Shown: piece by piece, positions 51,701 to 61,370 of the stretch
How the letters are laid out: each line of letters begins with the position of its first letter
Numbering within the stretch: the stretch's first letter is position 1
Position numbers and translations under genes: made by a program
The notes under the pieces: model-generated
Database searches by the model: none
Seen by the model: only the letters and a program-made list of their open reading frames with translations
What the model was told of the DNA's origin: nothing
DNA from: Siniperca chuatsi
Lineage: Eukaryota > Chordata > Actinopteri > Centrarchiformes > Sinipercidae
Length of the DNA: 64,000 nt
Direction: 5' to 3'
NCBI RefSeq assembly: GCF_020085105.1
Contig: NC_058063.1
Span: forward strand, 15,609,262-15,673,261

Positions 51701-52230
51701 AGCTATGACACAGTCAGATCCAAAAACTGGACTCTGGACTCACTAGTTTACACCTGCAGCCTCTAGTATTTATGTGTCCTGCGTCAGCGTAGTAGTGAAT
51801 CATAAAATACAGTAACATGACTGGACTTTTACATCTGCGACTGCATGGTGATGTAATATCAAGTGGTAAACGTGGCCCACATATTAAATATCCCATTAAG
51901 CGCTTAGAAAATTCCCTGCTGGCTCCTGCCAGTTAAAGGATAGTTTGGGGTCATGGAAAATGATACCCTTCTGTTTTGAGGCAAACGCACACACGCACAC
52001 AAAAAAAGTGTTGGTGTTTGTTTGGACAAAACGTAAATGGCTCGGGCACGGCTTTTACGATAGAGAGGGGAGAAAATGTGTGAAAGGGAAAGTGGAGGGA
52101 GCCGGCGGCGGCCGTGTTTGTTTGTGTTTCCCAGCGTACAGTGGAGTCACCAGGAGGCCGGCAGTGTCTGCGAGGCTCTTCTGTCACAACGCATCCCGTT
52201 TCCCTCCCCCAAACACGCTCCATCCTTCCT
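48701..52230. other. Gene-free DNA
   Basis: Mostly AT-rich. A DR1-type motif lies at 48972-48984. The 49430-49720 stretch is GC-richer and unique apart from a short GT run (49493-49520). 50960-51080 is also unique. No exon or RNA gene seen; short frames have no recognisable domain. Confidence 0.4.
48972..48984 (-). promoter_or_regulatory. DR1 nuclear-receptor motif
   Basis: The - strand reads agggcaaaggtca, an exact AGGNCA direct repeat with one-base spacing, as preferred by HNF4, COUP-TF and RXR/PPAR dimers. A single site; use is unproven. Confidence 0.3.
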
Positions 52231-52231
52231 C

Positions 52232-52265
52232 CCTCCTCCTCCTCCTCCTCCTCCTCCTCCTCCTC
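52232..52265. repeat. (CCT)n microsatellite
   Basis: About 11 CCT units. Frames through it encode Pro, Leu or Ser runs and, antisense, a Glu run; none is a gene. Confidence 0.95.
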
Positions 52266-52403
52266 TCTGAATTCCCAGAAACATGGATCCTGTCTAATCT
52301 GTCTGTCACCATTCTGCTTAAAAAACACCTTCCTCTTGGCGCTCATCTCTCGAGATCAGTCTTTCATTCCTCTCCTGCTGCCCTGCTCAAGGCCACGTCT
52401 TAT

Positions 52404-52454
52404 GCAAAGGTCACGACCCTGCTGACCTCTTGTTGACCCCAGCTTGACCTTTGC
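52404..52454. promoter_or_regulatory. Nuclear-receptor half-site cluster
   Basis: gcaaaggtca (52404-52413) and tgacctttgc (52445-52454) are exact reverse complements 31 bp apart. A further tgacct (52423-52428) and tgaccc (52434-52439) lie between them. Four AGGTCA-like half-sites in 51 bp are more than expected by chance. Confidence 0.35.
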
Positions 52455-54203
52455 ACGTTAGCTTGTCAGCAGCAGCTGCGGTGCTGCAGTAAATGCCTGG
52501 TTAATCCAATCACAGTCATTACTGAGTAGGCCAGAGCAGGTGAGAGTGTGTTTGTGTGAGCGTCTCTCTCATAATCTCTCTTTTACTCCGATTTTTTGTT
52601 TGTTTGTTTGTTTTTGACTCATTCACGCACAAACCATGTAGATTTTACCGAGCAGATAATCACAACCTTCCGCTCTCTGTCACGCGCTCAAAAACACATG
52701 AGATCAATGACGTTAAAACCACAACGATCTGTCTCCTCAGTCCGGTCCTGCTCCGAGTATTAAACAAGCAGATGCTGCCGCTGCTGTAGTGTCGGAAACT
52801 CGGTTTTAAACCGTGTGTGGATGCAGATGAGGGGAGGGGTTGCCAGGATTGAGATTTTCAGGATGAAAGGCATGTGTGTCGTCCGAGCCAATCATGGCGG
52901 AGCTGTAAAGGAGACTGAAGACAAGCTGGGTGGTTTGCTCCTTTGATTGTCTCCCCCCCTCCCCTCCTCTCCACTCCTCGAGCTGCAGCAGAGCTTGTGA
53001 GGAAAACCGTCACGATCTCCGCCTCTATGAATAAAAAAAACTTGACTCTTAATGATTGTAAAGACCAATTAAAAATTAAAAGAAGAAGAATACTTTCAGT
53101 AAGATGGCGCCCACGCCTTTTAATTTGGTCTTTCGTATTCTTTCATGCTGTCCTGTATGTTGCCATGGCGAGGCCTCCCTTTTAATCTCAGTGGGATCTA
53201 CGTGATTAATTACAAATTAAAACAATAATGATTTTAACCCCAATGCTATAGTATAACAATTATATGTATGAAATTATTCATACCTTACCATGCACTGTAA
53301 CTTTTCTACACTTCTGTTTATTTTATTCTCCCTAAATACTATGTAGGCCTATGCGTCTTTGTATATTGTGTGTCTTATACATCTTAATGCCTTTTAATGT
53401 CTTATGTTCAGCACTTTGAATTGCCTTGAAGATGTTATACTATTAAACGTGTCTTACCTTGCTTTACTAAATATGTGCCCAAAATGAGTAGGTATCAAAC
53501 CATTTCTATTGACCAAATGTAAAAAAGTAGACTGTTTAAGATATTCTGAGGAGGCAACCCATTTAGAAAAATGACTATAAAAATTAATTTATTACATTTT
53601 TTAATTTGCTAAAAGTATTTTTTCATGTAATATTTTTAAACATTTTTGTAGCTTAGCTGTGTGATGTTTTACCATCCATCTTGGACTCCTTACAGTGAAA
53701 CACACTCCACAAACACTCACAGTAGTGCAGCAGAAATATTTGATTATGTTTAACCTACACCTATCCTGCTAATTATAAACTCATTCTGTGTTCAACCTCA
53801 AATCATTTTATTGTAAATGCTTGTGGAGACCCCAAAGTTTCCAATTTTAGAGGAATGTTTATAAAACGCTGCACAACACATCTAAAATATTTCATGTAAT
53901 GGACTGATGCAGCCATAAAAAGAAAAGATTTTGAATATTTCCTTCAGTGGAATCATCATCAATGAAACAAGATAATAAAGTATGTAGATGTAAAAGTGTT
54001 TTCAAAACCTTAAAGCTACTTAAAAGCAACATTACATGAAACTGGAGGTTGAGGGGTTGCACTTCTAAAGAAGCTTCTTTTTCATTTTATCAGATGATCA
54101 TAGACTTGAACTTTCACCTTGAACAATGCATCATGGTGAGAGCAGAACTGTAGGTGTGTGACATTATAGGAAACAGTGTAAAGAGCTACACAGGAAAACG
54201 TGT
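52455..54203. other. Gene-free DNA with a LINE-tail relic
   Basis: 52800-53000 is unique and GC-richer (gccaatcatggcggagctg). A LINE 3' tail relic lies near 53395-53465. The rest is AT-rich with nothing recognisable. Confidence 0.4.
53395..53465 (+). mobile_element. LINE/SINE 3' tail relic
   Basis: The string cagcactttgaattgccttg, then a decayed 'gtgctatacaaataaa' block and a TTACCTTGCTTT end, matches the shared 3' tail of fish L2-type LINEs and SINEs. The body upstream (from about 53098, aagatggcgcc) is not assignable. Confidence 0.5.
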
Positions 54204-54227
54204 GATGCGTTCACGTACCTTTTATAT

Positions 54228-54310
54228 GTCAGGATGGCCGAGCGGTCTAAGGCGCTGCGTTCAGGTCGCAGTCTCCTCTGGAGGCGTGGGTTCGAATCCC
54301 ACTTCTGACA
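54228..54310 (+). tRNA. tRNA-Leu (anticodon CAG), copy 1
   Basis: An 83-nt type II tRNA that decodes CUG leucine codons. The acceptor arms gtcagga and ttctgac pair, with discriminator A at 54310. The anticodon stem ctgcg/cgcag holds loop ttcaggt, with CAG at 54262-54264. The long variable arm tctcctctggaggc is typical of leucine tRNAs, and the B box ggttcgaatcc is perfect. No intron, no encoded CCA, and a Pol III T4 terminator at 54317-54320. It differs by only a few bases from the human gene as I remember it. Confidence 0.97.
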
Positions 54311-54316
54311 GAAACC

Positions 54317-54320
54317 TTTT
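54317..54320 (+). terminator. Pol III T4 terminator of tRNA copy 1
   Basis: Four T residues 7 nt after the mature 3' end. The same trailer follows each of the other three copies. Confidence 0.7.
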
Positions 54321-54414
54321 GAGAAGCACCGCGTTGAAAACACGTCTTTATGCTTGTTTGTTTTAACGCATGATGCGTTCACGTACTTGTGATGCGTTCA
54401 CGTACCTGGTATAC

Positions 54415-54497
54415 GTCAGGATGGCCGAGCGGTCTAAGGCGCTGCGTTCAGGTCGCAGTCTCCTCTGGAGGCGTGGGTTCGAATCCCACTTCTGACA
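54415..54497 (+). tRNA. tRNA-Leu (anticodon CAG), copy 2
   Basis: Identical in all 83 bases to copy 1, with the same trailer and TTTT terminator. Its upstream spacer carries the gatgcgttcacgtac motif twice, at 54372 and 54391. Confidence 0.97.
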
Positions 54498-54601
54498 GAA
54501 ACCTTTTGAGAAGCACCGCGTTGAAAACACGTCTTTATGCTTGTTTGTTTTAACGCATGATGCGTTCACGTACTTGTGATGCGTTCACGTACCTGGTATA
54601 C

Positions 54602-54684
54602 GTCAGGATGGCCGAGCGGTCTAAGGCGCTGCGTTCAGGTCGCAGTCTCCTCTGGAGGCGTGGGTTCGAATCCCACTTCTGACA
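54602..54684 (+). tRNA. tRNA-Leu (anticodon CAG), copy 3
   Basis: Identical to copies 1, 2 and 4. Its spacer duplicates that of copy 2, with the upstream motif at 54559 and 54578. Anticodon CAG at 54636-54638. Confidence 0.97.
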
Positions 54685-54773
54685 GAAACCTTTTGAGAAG
54701 CACCGCGTTGAAAACACGTCTTGATCCTTATTTGTTTGTTTTAACACGTGATGCGTTCACGTACCTTTTATAT

Positions 54774-54856
54774 GTCAGGATGGCCGAGCGGTCTAAGGCG
54801 CTGCGTTCAGGTCGCAGTCTCCTCTGGAGGCGTGGGTTCGAATCCCACTTCTGACA
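54774..54856 (+). tRNA. tRNA-Leu (anticodon CAG), copy 4
   Basis: Identical to the other copies. The spacer before it is 15 bp shorter and carries one upstream motif (54750), with tttatatgtc leading into the gene as in copy 1. The array ends after its trailer, near 54896. Confidence 0.97.
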
Positions 54857-54896
54857 GAAACCTTTTGAGAAGCACCGCGTTGAAAACACGTCTTAA

Positions 54897-55795
54897 TACT
54901 GATAGTAAACACACCATAATCCGCTACTTAATAACTTCACGCTGTTGACACGTTGTTGTGCTGTAACCAGCCCCTTCCCGCTGTTAACTCCCGCATTTTA
55001 GTCAGAGTTGTTTTTTTATTATGAGACTTTTATTTTGAAGAAATAAACTACGTTTAACCTCTGACTGACCTCAGCAGTAACCGTAACGTAATTGTTGCAG
55101 CTTAAAATAGATATCTTTCCAGCTCAGCCATGCCTCCATCATGCTGCAGCACATGTAGGATCAGCACAGCTGAAAGCAAACATGATTATTTCTACTGCGT
55201 GACTGCGGCATTATTATTTCAGTGTAACTCGAATCCTGCGCTCTTAAATACAAATCCACATCCCTTACAGTGCAGAAGCTGAGTTGATTTCTTGCACTCT
55301 TAAGAAAACACTGAAACATGATTATCCACAAGGTAAAATAAAGAAATAAATACTCAAGTCAATAAGGAACTTAATAAATGTGATCAAATAAAAAAAAAAA
55401 AAATTAAAACATATTTTCAAACATTTTAAAGTGAGAATCACAGGCTACTGACAACCAGGGCTGTAGTCAGGATTTTAGAAATACCAAGGTCTAGACTCCC
55501 ACTGCCACCCTTTCCTTTTTTACGTTTTTATTTGACCAAATGTATTTATTTATTTAACAAAAGTCTTTTTTCAGTTAACTGTTTGATTATATTGTCTGTA
55601 TGTTTCATTTCGCCCATCTTGAAGATCTAAAAGCATTTAGTTTCAGATATTTTTGTTTTCAATTTCACTGTCAGGAATAAAATTCTTGTGGGAATCTGTT
55701 TTTTTTTTTGTGGTCTAAAATGGATCACATTTTAATATACTGAATCAACAAAAATACTGGAATGAACATTTAAAATATCCACCGAGTGATAGTTT
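54897..55795. other. Intergenic DNA, no gene seen
   Basis: AT-rich with an A run near 55391-55403 and a T run near 55700. Nothing recognisable. Confidence 0.4.
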
Positions 55796-56181
55796 GGTAA
55801 CATTTTACTTTAAGTCCCCTGATTTATCATTCATAAGCAGTATACAAACAGTTAATAAATTTTTATAACACACCATAATGTAGTTGTACGCAGCTATAAG
55901 GACATTTTATTCGTTTATTAATGTACAGTATTTGTCAACAATTATAATTTCTCCTATGAAGACATATTTTATATTATTACACCTGTATTTTACTATATTG
56001 TCATTATATGTTTATACAGCAGCATCCACGTATGAGTGTCCACTGGAGGAGTTATAGCTGTTGACAAATACATGAATTAACACTTATATCTGCTTACCAC
56101 TACATTATAATGTGTAATAAACCCTTTCTTAAATGTTTAAATAGTTCTTATAAATGCGAAATAGGTGGACTTTTAGTGTAG
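55796..56181 (+). mobile_element. MITE family A, copy 2
   Basis: The left end ggtaacattttactttaagt and the right end ggtggacttttagtgta are inverted. The interior shares ttctcctatgaagacat, tttatacagcagcatccac and ctggaggagttatag with 36002-36359. No coding capacity. Confidence 0.8.
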
Positions 56182-56731
56182 GATGTGAACTCCCACCAGG
56201 TTGCGAAAAAACCCAGAAGTCCCAGAAAAAATACTGAGGACTTGACTTCAGTTTTGGCCTTGCTAACAACATTTTGGCCTTTTTCGTCCATTTACATTTT
56301 ACAGAAGAAAATGACTATTATAAGATAATATTGAGGCGATATTAATTAAAAAGCCAGTATATGTTTGATTAAAATGAAGAACTGTGAAGAAAACAGTACC
56401 TTACAGAGAAACTTACTATTGACAATATATATTTCTCAATAGGATGCCCTTTCCCCTAACATGCATGCATGACATTTGTTTTTAACAGGGCAAGACAGAT
56501 TAAAAACAATCAGCACCCATTTTCCAAATGAAAAAAAGGGTGTCATAAAGTCCAAAGGCTCACTGAAACCCGAAGCCGGACTTGTTTAGTCTTTGTGTTA
56601 TTTCAAAAATAAATCCTACTGGCTTTCTAATCTGTCTCCATTTAACCAGAATTAAAAAAACCCCAGTTTTAATGAGGGCCGAGTTTTCTGACAATATCGC
56701 CCACTGCAAGAAACACCAGACAACAGCTAAT

Positions 56732-56826
56732 GTTAAGTGACAATTTCACCTTTATTAACATGGCGAAGAATCATTAGTAAAGGTCAGGGTGCCGGGCTGG
56801 AGGAGGTTTTGGTGCTCAGGTGGTGC
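56732..56826 (-). other. Candidate 3'-terminal exon of an unidentified - strand gene
   Basis: On the - strand, a pyrimidine-rich acceptor (tgctctctttacag) is followed by about 65 bp of unique GC-richer sequence and then AATAAA at 56752-56757. This is the shape of a short last exon. No upstream exons could be recognised, and none of the three frames gives a known protein end. It may be a chance arrangement or an old retroposed 3' end. Confidence 0.2.
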
Positions 56827-56829
56827 CTG

Positions 56830-58245
56830 TAAAGAGAGCAACACACTGAGAGAGAAAAGACTCATTAAATCACAAGGACGTCACTGCCATGAATCACAGC
56901 AGCTTTTTATTGTTTAGCTGTACAGGCCATCCGTGTTGAAGGTGATTTAAAGGCAAAAAAAAATTAATGAGGTCTTTTGATTATTTTAGATTACATATAT
57001 TCACCAGGAATTATTAAAAACATTTATTGCCCCACATTTGTGTTACAAATAATGAAATCTTGCGGCCAATATCATTATTTCAGATTTAAATAAAAAATTG
57101 AAAAAGCAGCTATTCAAGGCTGTCATTAAACATTAGCATGTTTCAGCACAAAATTTGAATTTTTAATAAATCATTTCTTAATTTTATAGAGATAAACCTA
57201 AAGAACCGTGTGGACATTTTTTTAATGTCTGTGGACATAATAAATATATAAATAAATAATCTGTCTGAAGTTATTCCACAAGCCAAAACCTTGTAGAATT
57301 ATTAGACTCTTCCATTAATTGTAAAAGTAATTACGGTTCATTACAGCCGTAAACACATCCTATATTTTGGTCCTATATTTTCTAATAGGACCTAACTGTA
57401 GCTAATATTTCTCTGCTTGGAACAGATTGTGAACAAGCAGTTGCAACTACCTTTAAGATTTGTTTTTTTTCCACTTAGGACTCATTGTTTTCTCTACATG
57501 AAGTTTACAGAATCAAAGAGTATTTAAAGGCAATTTAAAGTCTGACGATATCCTTTACATAAAAATGTGATAAAATGTATTCCTCTCGTTCAAAAACTAT
57601 TAAAAACCACACCTGTCTCCTAGAAATTACATTTATATACAACTAATTTGCAACAGCAACATAACGAGGAAATGGTGTTAATTAACATATTGTGATGTCT
57701 TGAGAGGTCGGGAGATTTCCTCGTGGAGCTTTTGAGGCGTGGGTTCAGGAAACGAACCGACTTAAATTCAGCATATTCAGTCTTCTCATAACAGGTCAAC
57801 GTAATTCTTGCAGACAGAAGATAAACAAAACCAGTATTTAAAGTATTTAAGTATTTAAATCAAAATTCTAGTTTGCTTATTGGTAACATAACGACAGCCG
57901 CGTTCCTCTCTGTACACCTCAGTCTCTCCTTCACATAAACTGTTTCCCTTCACTTTCAGCTCCCTCACTTGGGCAATCAGCTAATATGGTTCAGCAACCA
58001 TTGTCCTGACTGCCCTGCTGACTTTGGGTTTTGTAGTCTTTTAACGAACGCCATGATGGGTTGTAGTCCTTGTTGCAGCCACCTGGAGGGAATGTATCTC
58101 CACTCTATGAGACTACCTCACATGACATCACAGTATCTGCCAAGTCACAAAATGTTCATACTGAGCGTATCAATAAAATGTTAACTGACAACGTATTTCT
58201 TTTCAAACGTCCACTTGGACTCAAGGATGAAGTGATTAGAATATG
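56830..58245. other. Gene-free DNA
   Basis: AT-rich. The segment 57611-57660 (tagaaattacatttatatac followed by aactaattt) recurs near 38305-38340, so at least part of it is an interspersed repeat. No exon supported. Confidence 0.4.
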
Positions 58246-58246
58246 G

Positions 58247-58760
58247 TGATCAAAGGTCAAAGGTCAAGGTCACTGTGACCTCACAAAACACATTTTTGGC
58301 CATAACTCAAGAATTGATGATCATATTTCACAGTTGGTCAGACAATTAATTGGTGAAACTTTGGACTCAAAGGTCAAAGGTCACTGTGACCTCAAAATGA
58401 CCTTGACAAACACATTTTTGGCCATAATTCAAGAATTGATGCGGTAATTCACACGTGTTTAATGGGATACAATGATGAAGTAATGACATTTTTTACCCAA
58501 AAGGTCAAAGGTCATTTTCACTGTGACATCATAATGTCCCGGAGAAACACTTGTTTGGCCATTTTTCAACACCATGACTCAGGAACAGAAGGGGAGATTG
58601 TGACCATATTTCACAGTTGGTCCGACACTGAATAAGTGACACTTTTAACTCAAAGGTCATTATGACCTCAAAATAGGTTTTTAGCCATAATTTAAGAATG
58701 ACTTGGTCGATTCCAGATTTCACACACGTTGACTGAAACGACACAATGAGTAAACAATAA
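58247..58760. repeat. Degenerate minisatellite with nuclear-receptor motifs
   Basis: Four diverged units of about 122-137 bp, each with an (aaggtcaaa)ggtca...tgacctca core followed by tttttggccataa-tcaagaa. Perfect AGGTCAnnnTGACCT palindromes occur at 58267-58281, 58378-58392 and 58654-58668. Perfect AGGTCAaAGGTCA direct repeats occur at 58254-58266, 58371-58383 and 58502-58514. I recall similar units as an interspersed fish repeat. Confidence 0.75.
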
Positions 58761-60976
58761 CTAGCACAGTACGGGCTTTCCTCCATCTCGTCCATTCTGC
58801 CTTCCACTTCCTGCCTCATTCTGAATTTTGAGCGTCATTGGAATCACGTGACTGCAAGCAAGTAATGGAGCGCAGCGAGCTAATCGTGATCCTGTGAGTG
58901 AGTTTCTCCTACAGCTCACAGAGAGGCTTTGTATCTAAAGATGCCAGGAGAAAACAAAAGCACCACATTTTGTGTAGTTATACTCTATAAGAATCCATCT
59001 TTACATAGTAATCAATTACATGTGTACCTGTTTAGCCAATACATCTATGATAATCCTTCATTAATCAGTTCAACAATGTATATTCACTGGAATCACATCA
59101 TCAATATAGTGATAACTTCCATTTAGCCAAAAAATACACTCATTACCTTTTTATTAAATTCCTTCCAAGTATTCACTACATATTTATGAGTCTGGACGGA
59201 CATGGATGTAAACTGCAACTTGACTGGTTGGTGGAGGAACACAACTGCGGGCCGGTAATTCTAGTTTATGGTTATGTTTAGGTACTCACAGCACAGTTAA
59301 GGTTAGGGAAAGTTTGCAGTCTTGTTTAATATAGAAAGAAGTCAGCAGTGCACAAAACACGACTTATTAAATTACATGTAATCGAAACTGATCTTTATTT
59401 AACCATAAACAAAGTGCTTTTCTTGCCTAAACCTAACCGCATATGGGAGTCTGAATGCAAACTCCGCCTACTCGCTATCCACCCCTCAAAAAACATCTGT
59501 GAACATCAACTGTAAGCACTGGGTGACATGTTCCTTCATTACAATGAACATGGGCACTGTTTGTTTTGAGTCAGTCCCACATACACCATAAATACTTAAT
59601 ACTAGTGCGCCAAATGTGTATTAATCTGCAGCTGAAAATGGTCCCCAACAAATGCTAAAAACTACAGTGCCCAGCTGTTTTAGGAAATTACTCAGCCTTT
59701 TCTTATAGATTTACTTCAGTAGGATACTGATACAGTTCTCTGTCTGAACTCCTGTTTGCTCTGACGGACCAAACCCCACTCACCTGAAGATCCAGCTAAA
59801 TGCAATTAGTACTTAACCCTGACCAAACTGTCAATGTACTCCTAGAAATCAACTCCTGGAAGGCGGGTGAATTAATAAAAGAGGAGAGAGGGATGAGAAA
59901 TTTGAAGTTTTTATATTATTTATAGTGGAGGAATGTGTGTCACAGGGTAACATCATCACTGCCATCCATCTTCGTCATCTCCTGAATTATCCCAGAGAAT
60001 TTGGTTCTCATGACAGGTCTGATGTTTCAGAGGTCATGAACTCTGAGCACACATGCTAATAGAGGAATAAAAGCAGCTTTGCCTTTGCTCTGGCTGCTTG
60101 AGTGACATTGATCTTGCAGTAGAGAGACAGTGTCGTCCCTTAGAGACCATATGCATGGACAGAGGCTACTTTATCTTCTTTTCACTGCATGAGAAGGGGT
60201 AAAAGTTCAAACACCTCGTCCTCTAACGTACTTGTAACATCAAAGCAAAATTCAATAAATATATTCAATATTTACACAAAAATTTTTAGGATTCAAAAAT
60301 TCGTAAAAGCTCTCTTATTAGGCTATAAATTCGCATTAGACTGTGATGATTAAGATGGTCTTTTGGCCAGTGTAAGGAAAAAGTTCCTCTTTTTGAAATC
60401 GTGGCAGTGGGGGAGGGTTCAAGCAGAAATTCCCACTTGCTTCATAAGCCGACTGCTGCTCAGACAGAAAGCAGGTTTTTGTTTGTGCTGGAATGTGCAG
60501 CTTAATTTAGTTTACCAAGGAGCCAAAAACTGTGCAGACGGCAGGATGTGGGTGCAAGATGAGGACAGTGCAGCGGCAGGTAACACTTGACAATGTGGAT
60601 ATACTGGTGCTGAGGTACTTATTTTAGTCACATGATGACTTTTGCAGTTTCAATAAGATTTATCAGTATCTAAATAAGTCATGTTATTTATTGTGGACTT
60701 GTGGAGTAAATTAATCCAGGGGTTTGAGTTCAGAAATTAGTTTTTTAACTCAGTATTTCTTGAATATTGGGTGTATAAAAAAGTTCAAGATTACCATAAA
60801 ATACTTCAGTTTTGTGCAGTTGTTCATTCAATAAAAGCAGGTTTCATAGTTTTTTAAATGGTGGATGTTCTTTCAGTCATCTTTGATTATTTCAACACAC
60901 TCTTGGATTGGCAACATTTAAATTACTTGAGTGCTTGAATAAAATGTTAGCTGGAATCAGTCAATGCTTCATTACA
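58761..60976. other. Gene-free DNA with dispersed repeats
   Basis: Contains repeat B copy 2 (59518-59703) and a diverged 'cctaaacctaacc' repeat near 59220-59480. The frames at 58529-58819 (-), 58929-59126 and 60363-60590 have no recognisable domain. Confidence 0.4.
59518..59703 (+). repeat. Dispersed repeat B, copy 2
   Basis: Relative of 24220-24427 with ttacaatgaacatgggcact, gctaaaaactacagtgccca and an attactcagcctttt end. Confidence 0.7.
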
Positions 60977-61370
60977 GTTAAAGCAACAGTTCACCATTTT
61001 GGGGAATATACTATTTCATGTCAAGAGTTAGATGAGAAGATCAATACCACAATGACGTCTCTTAAATATGAAGCTACAGCCAGCAGCCGGTTAGCTTAGG
61101 CTAGCATAAAGACCGGGGTTTATGTGTAGAGCAATTTCTAAGCCTGGCGAAGTGACTTACAAGAAATATTCCCACACATAACCCTACATAAAACCAGTTT
61201 TTAATACTTCAGTTTTTGAACAGGTTAAACAAATGAGATATAAAGTGTTAATCAGTGAGCCTTAGAGGTGCCGGTAGGTGGATTTTGTTACCTTTGGACA
61301 AAGCCAGGCTAGCTGTTTCCAGTCTCCATGCTAAGCTAGGCTAAATGCCTACTGGCTCCATACTTAAATC
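60977..61370. mobile_element. Rearranged copy of long-TIR MITE family D
   Basis: The first part (ccattttggggaata, gatgagaagatcaatacca, gccagcagccggttagctta) is in + orientation. From about 61140 the family's interior continues in the opposite orientation (gaggtgccggtaggtggatt, then tgctaagctaggct), so the copy is a sense/antisense chimera. It abuts the second copy at 61371. No coding capacity. Confidence 0.6.

Larger units (their letters stand above)
54204..54896 (+). repeat. Tandem array of four tRNA-Leu(CAG) units
   Basis: Head-to-tail repeat. The tRNA starts are 187, 187 and 172 bp apart. Each unit has an upstream gatgcgttcacgtac motif, the 83-bp tRNA, and a trailer gaaaccttttgagaagcacc followed by gcgttgaaaacacgtctt. 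The middle units carry the upstream motif twice. The near-identity of spacers as well as genes indicates recent unequal duplication or gene conversion. Confidence 0.95.

Noticed and set aside
51945-52436. 163-codon + strand frame and a 131-codon - strand frame across the same DNA
   Set aside because: Both run through a CCT microsatellite and have low-complexity Leu or Glu runs. Neither has a recognisable domain, and two long overlapping frames cannot both be supported.
54164-54948. Open frames on both strands over the tRNA array, with repeated WDSNPRLQRRLRPERSALD-type and GWPSGLRRCVQVAVS-type peptides
   Set aside because: They are translations of the tRNA-Leu genes and spacers. The same peptides recur with each tRNA copy, and the tRNA structure is perfect.
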